DNA from: Mollicutes bacterium
GTDB taxonomy: Bacteria > Bacillota_I > Bacilli_A > Izemoplasmatales > Izemoplasmataceae
Direction of reading: 5' to 3'
Assembly: GCA_003552275.1 (NCBI GenBank)
Contig: PUKL01000015.1
Location: forward strand, 1 to 7,686
DNA length: 7,686 bases
Under the pieces are notes generated by a model. It had not been told where the DNA came from. It did not search any database and saw only the letters and a list, made by a program, of their open reading frames with translations. The translations under genes were made by a program, and so were the position numbers. Each line of letters opens with the position of its first letter. Position 1 is the stretch's first letter. Shown here in pieces: positions 1 through 5,478 of the stretch.

Positions 1-893
1 ACGATGTCGATCAAGAACCCGACCCCGAGAGCGAGCGCGGCATAGAAAATCACGATGAGCATTGTCGGCTCGATATCGATGTTCACATAGTAGGCGTCCA
101 AGAACGGCTGGAACATCGAATTGAATAGCCATGACGAGGTCCCTTGGACATTGTAGATGATTTCGACGATGAAGCCGCTCACGAGGGCATAGATCATGGC
201 CGAGGGGAGTTCGGGCATCATGGAGACGATCGCATCCTTCAACATATGACGGGTCACGGTCTGTCGCCTGTTCAACCCCTTGGCACGCAACAACAACAGA
301 TAGTTCGAGTGGAAAAGGTCGCGGATTTCACCGCGGATGAGTCGCGTGATATTGGCGAGCGGCAATCCCCCCATCACGAACACGGGAAGGATGAACCCTT
401 GGAGTCGTATGGAAAGAGGCCGTGTTGGATAGGGCATCTGCGGCGGGAGGATGTCGAGACGGTAGCCGATCACGACCACGAGAATCATCATCAAAAGGTA
501 GGCGGGCAAGGAACTGAGAATGAGGACGAAGACGGATATGACCTTGTCGGGCCATCGTTTCGCCCAGACAGCGGCAATCGTACCGAGCAGCAACCCGAAC
601 ACCGTATAGTAAAAGAAAGCGACGATGTTCAAACGGAGGGTGCGCCACATGCGGCGACTGAGCAAGTCCCAAACATCCCGCCGATATCGGTCGGTGCCCC
701 AATCGAATTCGGTGAAGATACCTTGCAAATAATCACGGTATCTTTCCCAGATCCTCGCGAGGTCGGTGAGAAAGGGGGTGTCGGTCACGAAACGCCGGGC
801 GATGACGATATGCAGGGCGAAATAGGTGAGCGTCATGATCAAAAAGAGCGTCACGATGAACAACAGCACACGTATGGCAATGTATCTGACCAT
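1..893 (-). CDS. OppB-type peptide ABC transporter permease, copy 2 (3' end cut by window)
   Basis: Inner-membrane permease subunit of a peptide/nickel (Opp/Dpp) ABC importer; it would form the channel with a partner permease and ATPases. The frame is open for 297 codons from ATG at 893 to the window edge. The N-terminus (residues 1-30) is an OppB-style first membrane helix with no long cytoplasmic extension. Further helices lie near 88-110, 117-145, 166-184, 230-247 and 277-297. The ATPase-contact (EAA-like) loop reads LLRAKGLNRR near 201-210, and FIVEIIYNV (241-249) matches the family segment before the last helices. The family's usual PGDP after helix 1 is absent. It aligns without gaps to its upstream neighbour, about 51 percent identical by hand count. 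A modest SD (AAAGGGA, 7-nt spacer) supports the start. It has its own promoter at 972-1000. Expected next, outside the window: OppC, ATPases or a binding protein. Confidence 0.88.
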   Translation of the reverse strand, partial: MVRYIAIRVLLFIVTLFLIMTLTYFALHIVIARRFVTDTPFLTDLARIWERYRDYLQGIFTEFDWGTDRYRRDVWDLLSRRMWRTLRLNIVAFFYYTVFGLLLGTIAAVWAKRWPDKVISVFVLILSSLPAYLLMMILVVVIGYRLDILPPQMPYPTRPLSIRLQGFILPVFVMGGLPLANITRLIRGEIRDLFHSNYLLLLRAKGLNRRQTVTRHMLKDAIVSMMPELPSAMIYALVSGFIVEIIYNVQGTSSWLFNSMFQPFLDAYYVNIDIEPTMLIVIFYAALALGVGFLIDI

Positions 894-926
894 GAAACCA
901 TCCCTTTCCCTGTCAAAGCCGCAGAC

Positions 927-948
927 ACGAAAACCGCTTCGTTTTCGT
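927..948 (-). promoter_or_regulatory. Hairpin in the leader of the second permease
   Basis: Perfect 8-bp inverted repeat, ACGAAAAC and GTTTTCGT, around a 6-nt loop. It lies between the predicted start of transcription (about 965) and the ATG at 893. There is no following U-tract, so it is not a normal terminator; it may stabilise or regulate the mRNA. The stem is seen; the role is inferred. Confidence 0.4.
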
Positions 949-971
949 CGTCCACGGCACACACTGTTTCA

Positions 972-1000
972 ATATTACAACAAGGCCGGCGGGCTGTCAA
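972..1000 (-). promoter_or_regulatory. Predicted promoter between the two permease genes
   Basis: On the minus strand, TTGACA (1000-995, perfect -35) is followed by exactly 17 bp and TAATAT (977-972, 4 of 6 to TATAAT). Predicted +1 is an A near 965, giving a leader of about 72 nt. The -35 box sits in the loop/arm of the 981-1014 hairpin. This suggests copy 2 can be transcribed separately from copy 1. Confidence 0.55.
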
Positions 1001-1014
1001 CGCCGCAGGCCTTG
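981..1014 (-). other. GC-rich hairpin after the first permease stop codon
   Basis: CAAGGCC (981-987) pairs with GGCCTTG (1008-1014), and GGCG (988-991) with CGCC (1001-1004), leaving a 3-nt bulge. It starts 12 nt after the tandem TGA TGA stops of the upstream gene. The following minus-strand bases (TTGTTGTAATATTG) are only moderately U-rich, so it is at best a weak terminator or attenuator between the two permeases. It overlaps the promoter above. Confidence 0.4.
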
Positions 1015-1025
1015 GGTGAGGGTCA

Positions 1026-1964
1026 TCATTTCTTCGAACCGATGCGCATCCTGGGATCCAAAAAGTGGTAAGAAATGTCGACAAGAATCCCGGCCGCCAT
1101 GGCGATGGCGGCATAGCACACGACGATGAGCACCGTCGGTTCCGTCTGGATGAGAATGTAGTTCAGATCGGCGTACGGCTTTATCAAAGAATCATAGAGC
1201 CATGCGGCCAAGCCGCGGACATTGTAGATGATTTCGACGATGAAGCTGCCCGTCAAAGCGTAGACGATGGAAGGGACGATCTCGGGAAGCACGGGGACCG
1301 AGGCGCCCCTGACAAAATGCCTGCGGATGGCCGTGTTCCTGCTCAAACCCTTCGTCTGCAACAACAACAGCTGGTCCGAACCGAACAGCTCCGCCATCTC
1401 GCCCCTGACGATTCTCGTGATATTCGCGACCGGCAGGGCCGACATCACGAACACGGGGAGGATGTAGGCCGACATGCGCCACCAGAGCGAAGTGGTCGGT
1501 GAAGGCATGAGCGGCGGCGGAAAACCTAGACGATAGCTGAAAACGATGATGAGGACCATGATGAGGACATAAGCGGGGATGGAACTGAAGATGAGGATGA
1601 TGAACGAGATGACATTGTCGGCCGTCTTCCCCCTCTTCGCCGCGGCGATCGTGCCCAAGAGGATACCCGTCGTCATATAGAACAAGAAAGCGATCGCGTT
1701 CAATCGTAGCGTCCGCGGAGCTCTTCTCACGAAGAGCTCCCACACCTCCTGGTCGTACTGATGATAGCCCCAGTGCCAATCGTTCACGATATTCTGAAGA
1801 TATTCCACATAATTATGCCAGACAAAAACGAAGTCCACCGTGAAGGGCCTTCCGTCCACCCAGCGTCGCATACTCACCAAAGAAGTCGTGAAGTAGACGA
1901 GCGTCATGATGAGAAATAGCGTCACAATAAGCAACAGTACACGAAGAAGAATGTATTTCACCAT
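1026..1964 (-). CDS. OppB-type peptide ABC transporter permease, copy 1
   Basis: A complete 312-aa membrane permease of the Opp/Dpp family. Six likely helices lie near residues 5-28, 88-109, 115-142, 166-184, 230-247 and 277-297. The cytoplasmic loop LLQTKGLSRN (201-210) is the segment that docks with the ATPase, FIVEIIYNV is at 241-249, and the C-terminus DPRMRIG (303-309) is the usual family ending. As in copy 2, the short N-terminus is OppB-like rather than OppC-like, and the canonical PGDP is missing. The start at ATG 1964 is set by GAGGG (1974-1970) at good spacing. Two TGA codons end it. It is first in a minus-strand operon with promoter 2058-2086 and a structured leader. The substrate cannot be told from sequence; peptides are most likely, nickel or other solutes possible. 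Confidence 0.9.
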   Translation of the reverse strand: MVKYILLRVLLLIVTLFLIMTLVYFTTSLVSMRRWVDGRPFTVDFVFVWHNYVEYLQNIVNDWHWGYHQYDQEVWELFVRRAPRTLRLNAIAFLFYMTTGILLGTIAAAKRGKTADNVISFIILIFSSIPAYVLIMVLIIVFSYRLGFPPPLMPSPTTSLWWRMSAYILPVFVMSALPVANITRIVRGEMAELFGSDQLLLLQTKGLSRNTAIRRHFVRGASVPVLPEIVPSIVYALTGSFIVEIIYNVRGLAAWLYDSLIKPYADLNYILIQTEPTVLIVVCYAAIAMAAGILVDISYHFLDPRMRIGSKK

Positions 1965-1974
1965 ATGCGCCCTC

Positions 1975-2043
1975 GTTTCCCGGGGTGAAGAATCGCTTTC
2001 CGATTCTTGCCCCGAAACCTTGTAAGGGCTCCAAGTTGCCCTT
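1975..2043 (-). promoter_or_regulatory. Structured 5' leader of the permease operon (two hairpins)
   Basis: Read on the minus strand, the roughly 87-nt leader folds into two consecutive hairpins. The first is a 6-bp stem (AAGGGC with GCCCTT, 2043-2038/2029-2024, 8-nt loop). The second is long: GTTTC, GGGG and AAGAATCG on the 5' arm pair with CGATTCTT, CCCC and GAAAC on the 3' arm (2018-1975), about 17 bp with small internal loops and a 5-nt loop. The base of the second stem abuts the SD (GAGGG). It has no U-tract. It could control ribosome access or mRNA stability; I do not recognise a known riboswitch. Confidence 0.5.
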
Positions 2044-2057
2044 CCCGTTTATTCTCT

Positions 2058-2086
2058 ATCATATATCAGTTCATGGAGAGGGTCAA
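2058..2086 (-). promoter_or_regulatory. Promoter of the permease operon
   Basis: TTGACC (2086-2081; 5 of 6), a 17-bp spacer and TATGAT (2063-2058; 5 of 6) on the minus strand. Predicted +1 is near 2051, about 87 nt before the ATG. It lies downstream of the tRNA-Arg terminator, so the operon is independent of the tRNA. A 7-bp dyad (2132-2150, core CTTCCG/CGGAAG) lies about 45 bp upstream of the -35 box and might be an operator. Confidence 0.75.
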
Positions 2087-2152
2087 TCTCTTTTTCCGTT
2101 TTTCCGCACCGACAAGCCTTTTTCTGTCATTTCTTCCGGGTTTCGGAAGATA

Positions 2153-2189
2153 AACCAAAAGAAAAACGGAGCCTCTCTGAGACTCCGTT
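2153..2189 (-). terminator. Rho-independent terminator of tRNA-Arg
   Basis: On the minus strand, AACGGAG (2189-2183) and CTCCGTT (2171-2165) form a 7-bp stem, followed by TTTCTTTT. It starts 12 nt after the tRNA 3' CCA. Confidence 0.88.
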
Positions 2190-2200
2190 GATTCGACAAG

Positions 2201-2276
2201 TGGCGTTCCGGGAGGGATTCGAACCCCCGACCGATGGCTTAGAAGGCCATTGCTCTGTCCCCTGAGCTACCGGAAC
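2201..2276 (-). tRNA. tRNA-Arg (anticodon UCU)
   Basis: A full cloverleaf is visible. Acceptor GTTCCGG pairs with CCGGAAC; the D-arm is GCTC/GAGC; the anticodon stem ATGGC/GCCAT is perfect with loop CTTCTAA, giving anticodon TCT (plus-strand AGA at 2241-2243); the T-arm is GGGGG/CCCTC with TTCGAAT loop. The discriminator is G and CCA is genome-encoded (2203-2201). It reads AGA codons. It is a single-gene unit with its own promoter and terminator. Confidence 0.97.
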
Positions 2277-2303
2277 GTGGTTTTCTTTTCAAACGCCTTA
2301 CTA

Positions 2304-2332
2304 ATTATAAAACAAGCCCCAAGAAAAGTAAA
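2304..2332 (-). promoter_or_regulatory. Promoter of tRNA-Arg
   Basis: A perfect -10 TATAAT (2309-2304) with TTTACT (2332-2327; 4 of 6) 17 bp upstream on the minus strand. Predicted +1 is near 2297, about 21 nt before the mature tRNA 5' end. Confidence 0.75.
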
Positions 2333-2359
2333 GGAGACCAAGTGCCCACGATGGCTTTC

Positions 2360-2388
2360 TTGACGCCGACATGACCCTCCTGTACAAT
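2360..2388 (+). promoter_or_regulatory. Promoter of the four-helix membrane protein gene
   Basis: TTGACG (2360-2365; 5 of 6), 17-bp spacer and TACAAT (2383-2388; 5 of 6). Predicted +1 is near 2395, so the 2411-2424 palindrome falls in the leader. It is divergent from the tRNA-Arg promoter, with the two -35 boxes about 27 bp apart. Confidence 0.68.
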
Positions 2389-2410
2389 AGGACCGTGTCG
2401 AAAGAGTCTT

Positions 2411-2424
2411 CCGACGATCGTCGG
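2411..2424. promoter_or_regulatory. Perfect 14-bp palindrome in a leader, operator-like
   Basis: CCGACGATCGTCGG is its own reverse complement. It sits about 17-30 nt downstream of the predicted start of transcription and 12 nt before the SD. With no loop bases to spare it is a better DNA operator than RNA hairpin; binding there would block elongation. No regulator for it is identifiable here. Confidence 0.42.
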
Positions 2425-2452
2425 GGTCGACTGCGAAAGGATTTGGTTCCCC

Positions 2453-2953
2453 TTGAAGAAAAAATCCAAGACATTTGCTAAAAAAATGGACAAAGCTCTC
2501 TCGGCCATGGTCTTCGCCGTCTATACGACGTTCATCTCCGTGGGGGCCCTCTTCTTCCCTTTGACCTATTCCATCCCCGTCGACGAGAAACCCACACCCT
2601 TGATCATCGACGGCATCGTGCCCGTCGCCTTTTGGCAGTCGATCATGAACGGTAATCGGGCTCTCATCGGTGTGGAGTTGCTGCTGGCGGCTATTCTCGC
2701 CGCTGTTGTCTTTTTGCTTCTTCTCATGAAAAAGATCCGTTCGGCCGCATGGCCGGTCGCCATGTTCATCGTCTGGTTCGTGGGGCTCTTTGTCATGGGC
2801 GGACGCATCGGGGACCATGATGCGATCGGCATGAACATCGACCGCAGTTTCGAGACCTATCTCGCCTGGACTTCTTTGGTGTTTGTCATCCTGGTCACCG
2901 TCAAGGGTTTCGCCCATCTCATCGCCAACCAGCAATCGGCCTACACCAAATAA
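2453..2953 (+). CDS. Hypothetical four-helix integral membrane protein
   Basis: I do not recognise this 166-aa protein. It has a very basic N-terminus (MKKKSKTFAKKMDK), then four likely membrane helices near residues 15-37, 70-92, 98-117 and 135-156. An extracytoplasmic loop of about 30 residues (38-69) joins helices 1 and 2; a short loop around residues 118-134 holds GGRIGDHDAIG. There is no signal peptidase site, cysteine motif or known catalytic signature. The TTG start at 2453 is chosen because AAAGGA (2436-2441) lies 11 nt upstream; the alternative ATG at 2486 (155 aa) has no SD. The gene stands alone, with its own promoter and a strong terminator. The arrangement is compatible with a small accessory or regulatory membrane protein, but no function is claimed. 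Confidence 0.75.
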   Translation: MKKKSKTFAKKMDKALSAMVFAVYTTFISVGALFFPLTYSIPVDEKPTPLIIDGIVPVAFWQSIMNGNRALIGVELLLAAILAAVVFLLLLMKKIRSAAWPVAMFIVWFVGLFVMGGRIGDHDAIGMNIDRSFETYLAWTSLVFVILVTVKGFAHLIANQQSAYTK

Positions 2954-3045
2954 CAATCATGCATCAATACGAACACGAGCCCTAAACGGTTGAATCGAGG
3001 TTGGTCCTTCTCCCCTCTCTGAAGCACCTTCCAAGATTCCACAAG

Positions 3046-3071
3046 CGACCGCGGTCAGCGGTCGTTTTTTT
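3046..3071 (+). terminator. Rho-independent terminator of the membrane protein gene
   Basis: CGACCGC (3046-3052), loop GGTCA, GCGGTCG (3058-3064), then seven Ts. It lies 92 nt beyond the stop codon; I see no gene, ORF or clear RNA in that gap. Confidence 0.93.
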
Positions 3072-3103
3072 GTGTGCACCGTGAAAAAAAACTGAATCCG
3101 TGC

Positions 3104-3131
3104 TTGCCTTTTTGATTTTCAAGGCTATAAT
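3104..3131 (+). promoter_or_regulatory. Promoter of the aldo/keto reductase gene
   Basis: Perfect TATAAT (3126-3131) with TTGCCT (3104-3109; 4 of 6) at 16-bp spacing. Predicted +1 is near 3138, about 29 nt before the GTG start. Confidence 0.62.
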
Positions 3132-3166
3132 GGAAAGCATAAAAGCGGCATGAAGGGGGAATCGCC

Positions 3167-3982
3167 GTGCGGGAAGAAAAACACAAGCTCCGAAATGGGC
3201 TCGTCCTACCGGCCGTCGGCTTCGGCACCTGGCTTCTTTCCGAAGGGAAAGAGGTCGAAGGGGCCGTCATCGAGGCCATCGACGCCGGGTATCGTCTCAT
3301 CGACACGGCTTCGTTCTACGGCAACGAAAAAGGCATCGGGAAAGCCATCGGTGAGTCCGGACTCGACAGGAAGGATGTCCTCGTCACGACGAAACTCGGC
3401 GCCGAGTCGAAAGGCTACGAAGAGACGCTCAGAGCTTTCGAAGCGTCACTGAAGAAACTGGACACGAACTATGTCGACCTCTATCTCATCCACTCACCCG
3501 TGCCCTGGGGCGCCCGGAGCGACGGCATGGAATACATGGAAGCGAACATCGCTTCCTGGCGGGCCATGGAAGACCTCTATCGGGAACGAAAGATCCGCGC
3601 GATCGGGGTTTCCAATTTCGAGCCCTCCCATCTTGACGCTCTCCTCAAAGAGGCGGACATCGTCCCGATGGTGAACCAGATCGAGATCCACCCCTTCCAT
3701 GTGCCCAAAGAGACCATCGCCTATTGCCGAAAGAAGGACATCGTCATCCAATCGTATTCCCCCTTGGCCGAAGGAAGAATCTTCTCCGCCGCCCACCTGG
3801 AAGAGATCGCTTCCGCCAAGGGACGGACCGTGGCGCAAATCGTCTTGCGCTGGCACTACCAACAAGGCTTCCTCCCCCTCCCGAAGTCGAAGACCCCCGA
3901 AAGGATAAGAGAAAACATCGACATCTTCGATTTCGAACTCGATGCCCGAGAGATGGCACGGATCGCCAAAACGAACCTCTGA
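3167..3982 (+). CDS. Aldo/keto reductase (YvgN/2,5-diketogluconate reductase-like)
   Basis: A 271-aa cytosolic NADPH-dependent reductase of aldehydes and ketones; in this family typical substrates are methylglyoxal and other reactive carbonyls. The TIM-barrel AKR signatures are present. GYRLIDTASFYGNE (41-54) holds catalytic Asp46 and Tyr51, Lys76 is in VTTKL, and His109 is in LIHSP, completing the tetrad. GVSNF (147-151), Asn170-Gln171 and SYSPLAEG (196-203) line the cofactor site, and PKSKTPERIREN (239-250) is the NADP-phosphate-binding segment. The start is GTG 3167, preceded by AAGGGGG with a 7-nt spacer. The protein ends at IAKTNL, lacking most of the roughly 10-residue C-terminal tail common in relatives, which shapes the substrate pocket. 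The exact substrate cannot be assigned. Confidence 0.95.
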   Translation: MREEKHKLRNGLVLPAVGFGTWLLSEGKEVEGAVIEAIDAGYRLIDTASFYGNEKGIGKAIGESGLDRKDVLVTTKLGAESKGYEETLRAFEASLKKLDTNYVDLYLIHSPVPWGARSDGMEYMEANIASWRAMEDLYRERKIRAIGVSNFEPSHLDALLKEADIVPMVNQIEIHPFHVPKETIAYCRKKDIVIQSYSPLAEGRIFSAAHLEEIASAKGRTVAQIVLRWHYQQGFLPLPKSKTPERIRENIDIFDFELDAREMARIAKTNL

Positions 3983-3987
3983 AAAGG

Positions 3988-4012
3988 AAAAAGCGGGAAA
4001 TCCCGCTTTTTT
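3988..4012. terminator. Bidirectional terminator shared by aldo/keto reductase and tRNA-Thr
   Basis: AAAAAGCGGG and CCCGCTTTTTT flank the loop AAAT. Read on plus it follows the reductase stop by 5 nt and ends in six Ts. Read on minus it follows the tRNA-Thr CCA by 6 nt and ends in five Ts. Confidence 0.93.
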
Positions 4013-4018
4013 GTGCGA

Positions 4019-4094
4019 TGGTGCCGAAAACAGGACTCGAACCTGCGACCTGCTGATTACGAGACAGCTGCTCTACCGACTGAGCTATTTCGGC
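4019..4094 (-). tRNA. tRNA-Thr (anticodon CGU)
   Basis: Cloverleaf: acceptor GCCGAAA/TTTCGGC, D-arm GCTC/GAGC, anticodon loop CTCGTAA with anticodon CGT (plus-strand ACG at 4059-4061), variable loop AGGTC, T-arm GCAGG/CCTGT (one G-U) with loop TTCGAGT, discriminator A, and encoded CCA (4021-4019). The anticodon stem GCTGT/TCAGC has a T-T mismatch at the 31:39 pair, tolerated in many tRNAs. It reads ACG codons. Confidence 0.96.
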
Positions 4095-4126
4095 GGCGAC
4101 AAGCCCTTTCTCTCATGACCACCATA

Positions 4127-4156
4127 AGTATATATCAGGTGCCGTCCCTTTGTAAA
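4127..4156 (-). promoter_or_regulatory. Promoter of tRNA-Thr
   Basis: TTTACA (4156-4151; 5 of 6), 18-bp spacer, TATACT (4132-4127; 5 of 6). Predicted +1 is near 4120, about 26 nt before the tRNA. A small dyad (CCTTTGTAAAGG, 4147-4158) overlaps the -35 box. Confidence 0.62.
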
Positions 4157-4183
4157 GGACGACACCGAACGAATGTTGTGGTG

Positions 4184-4211
4184 TTGCAAAGTCCTTGGAG
4201 GATGCTACAAT
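4184..4211 (+). promoter_or_regulatory. Extended -10 promoter of the C-S lyase gene
   Basis: TGC followed by TACAAT (4203-4211) is an extended -10 box, with TTGCAA (4184-4189) 16 bp upstream. Predicted +1 is near 4218. The ATG at 4210 would lie inside the -10 box and not on the transcript, which decides the gene's start in favour of 4249. Confidence 0.62.
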
Positions 4212-4248
4212 GTTCAAGGACACCGTATCCGGAAAAGGAGTGCATATC

Positions 4249-5409
4249 ATGGACGATTTCACCACCCTGGACCGCAAAAACACCGGCGCCGCCAAATGGG
4301 ACATGGCCAGGAAACGCCTCGGTCGGGACGACGTGCTCGTCTTCAGCGTGGCCGATTCCGATTATGAGACCCCGAAGGAAGTGAAGGCCGCCCTGCAAAG
4401 GCGGGTCCGCCACGGAGCCTACGGCTACACTCTGGCGGGCGAGGCCTATCATGACGCCGTCATGGATTTCATGGAAAGGAGATACGGACTCGCCACCGAG
4501 AGAGATTGGATCCTCCCCGCCCCGAAAGTCCTCACCGCGCTCGCGCTCATCATCCGCGCCGTCACGGACAAGGGCGCGAAGATTCTCATCCAATCCCCCG
4601 TCTACAACAACTTCCCGCCCCTCGCCGAAGCGAGCGACCGCACCCTCGTCAAGAGCTCTTTGAAAAGAGAGGACGGCCGTTTCGTCATGGATTACGCCGA
4701 CCTCGAAAAGAAATTCGCCGCCGGTGTCGAAGTGATGGTGCTCTGCAGCCCGCACAATCCCGTCGGCCGGGTCTGGACGAGAGCCGAACTCGAACGGTTG
4801 ATCGAACTCTGCAAACAATACGACGTCTATCTTTTGAGCGACGAGATCCATGCCGACATCATCATGGAGGGCCACACCTTCATCTCCGCGGGGGAGTTCT
4901 TCGCCGACCACGACCGGCTGGCCGTCGTCACCGCCCCGAGCAAGACCTTCAACATCGCCGGCCTCCACTCGGCGAACATCATCATCAAGGACGAGTCCTT
5001 GCGGGACAAGACGAAAAAGACCATGCGGGGTCTTTTCATCGGTGCGCCGAACCTCCTCGCCATGGAAGCTTTGAAAGCCGCCTACACCGAATGCGACTAC
5101 TGGGTGGATCATCAGAACGCCCACGTCAAAGATAACTATGAACGTCTCGTCAGCGCCTTCCGCCGCTGGCATGAAGACGTCTTCGTCGCTTCGCTCGAGG
5201 GGACCTATCTCGCTTGGGTGGATGTCTCTGTTTTCGGCCTGACCGGAAAACAAGCCGCGGAAAGACTCGCCGAAGAAGGCGTCGTCGTCGCCGACGGCGG
5301 GGTCTACGGCGAAGAAGGAAGGGACTATCTTAGGATCAATCTCGCCTGTTCGAAAGAACAGCTCGAAGAAGGGCTTGCGCGGATGGAGAAAGTCTTTGGC
5401 GACATATGA
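4249..5409 (+). CDS. patB: PatB/MalY-type PLP-dependent cystathionine beta-lyase (C-S lyase)
   Basis: A 386-aa fold-type I aminotransferase-like lyase. The family cleaves the C-S bond of cystathionine or cysteine conjugates to thiol or homocysteine, pyruvate and ammonia in the cytoplasm. The N-terminal LDRKNTGAAKWD matches the family opening. VADSDYETP corresponds to the usual WVADMDF-x-P, but the Trp position is Ser. Asn170 is in SPHNPVG, Asp198 in LSDEIHAD binds the PLP pyridine nitrogen, and Lys232 in APSKTFNIAG forms the Schiff base. Arg362 (YLRINLA) is the likely carboxylate clamp. The start at ATG 4249 has AAAAGGAG at 8 nt and gives typical family length; ATG 4210 also has an SD (GGAGG) but overlaps the promoter. 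It is a monocistronic unit. The symbol follows the family; MalY-like regulatory activity is unproven. Confidence 0.93.
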   Translation: MDDFTTLDRKNTGAAKWDMARKRLGRDDVLVFSVADSDYETPKEVKAALQRRVRHGAYGYTLAGEAYHDAVMDFMERRYGLATERDWILPAPKVLTALALIIRAVTDKGAKILIQSPVYNNFPPLAEASDRTLVKSSLKREDGRFVMDYADLEKKFAAGVEVMVLCSPHNPVGRVWTRAELERLIELCKQYDVYLLSDEIHADIIMEGHTFISAGEFFADHDRLAVVTAPSKTFNIAGLHSANIIIKDESLRDKTKKTMRGLFIGAPNLLAMEALKAAYTECDYWVDHQNAHVKDNYERLVSAFRRWHEDVFVASLEGTYLAWVDVSVFGLTGKQAAERLAEEGVVVADGGVYGEEGRDYLRINLACSKEQLEEGLARMEKVFGDI

Positions 5410-5422
5410 GGCCCATGCTTGC

Positions 5423-5454
5423 AAAACGCGTCATCCGAGAGGATGGCGCGTTTT
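5423..5454. terminator. Bidirectional terminator between convergent genes
   Basis: A 14-bp stem (AAAACGCG, one G-U pair, CATCC) is closed by the tetraloop GAGA (GNRA type), with GGATG...CGCGTTTT as the 3' arm. The Ts are part of the stem and few follow it on either strand, yet it separates the C-S lyase (plus) from the ferredoxin gene (minus). Confidence 0.75.
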
Positions 5455-5478
5455 CTATGGAAGCTTTCCGGTCGCCGT

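Noticed and set aside
144..1019. 291-codon open frame on the plus strand across the second permease
   Set aside because: Its translation is a hydrophilic His/Asp/Glu-rich shadow; the opposite strand encodes a clear permease conserved with its neighbour.
1..1964. Reading the two permeases as a standard OppB-OppC pair
   Set aside because: Both have the same short N-terminus and align gaplessly at about half identity; OppC normally has a longer cytoplasmic N-terminus and much lower identity to OppB.
2267..2956. 229-codon minus-strand frame over the four-helix membrane protein
   Set aside because: It would run through the tRNA-Arg acceptor stem and promoter, and its translation is low-complexity; the plus strand has promoter, SD, helices and terminator.
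2954..3045. T-box or other riboswitch, or small RNA gene, in the 92-nt gap before the terminator (an AGAGAG-like element on minus)
   Set aside because: No T-box bulge sequence (TGGNACCGCG), no promoter in the gap, and nothing suitable downstream on the minus strand.
4135..5424. Long (429-codon) open frame on the minus strand across the C-S lyase gene
   Set aside because: It is antisense to a protein with every PatB/MalY motif, has a low-complexity Asp/Glu/Gly/Val-rich translation with no domain, and comes from codon bias leaving few stops.
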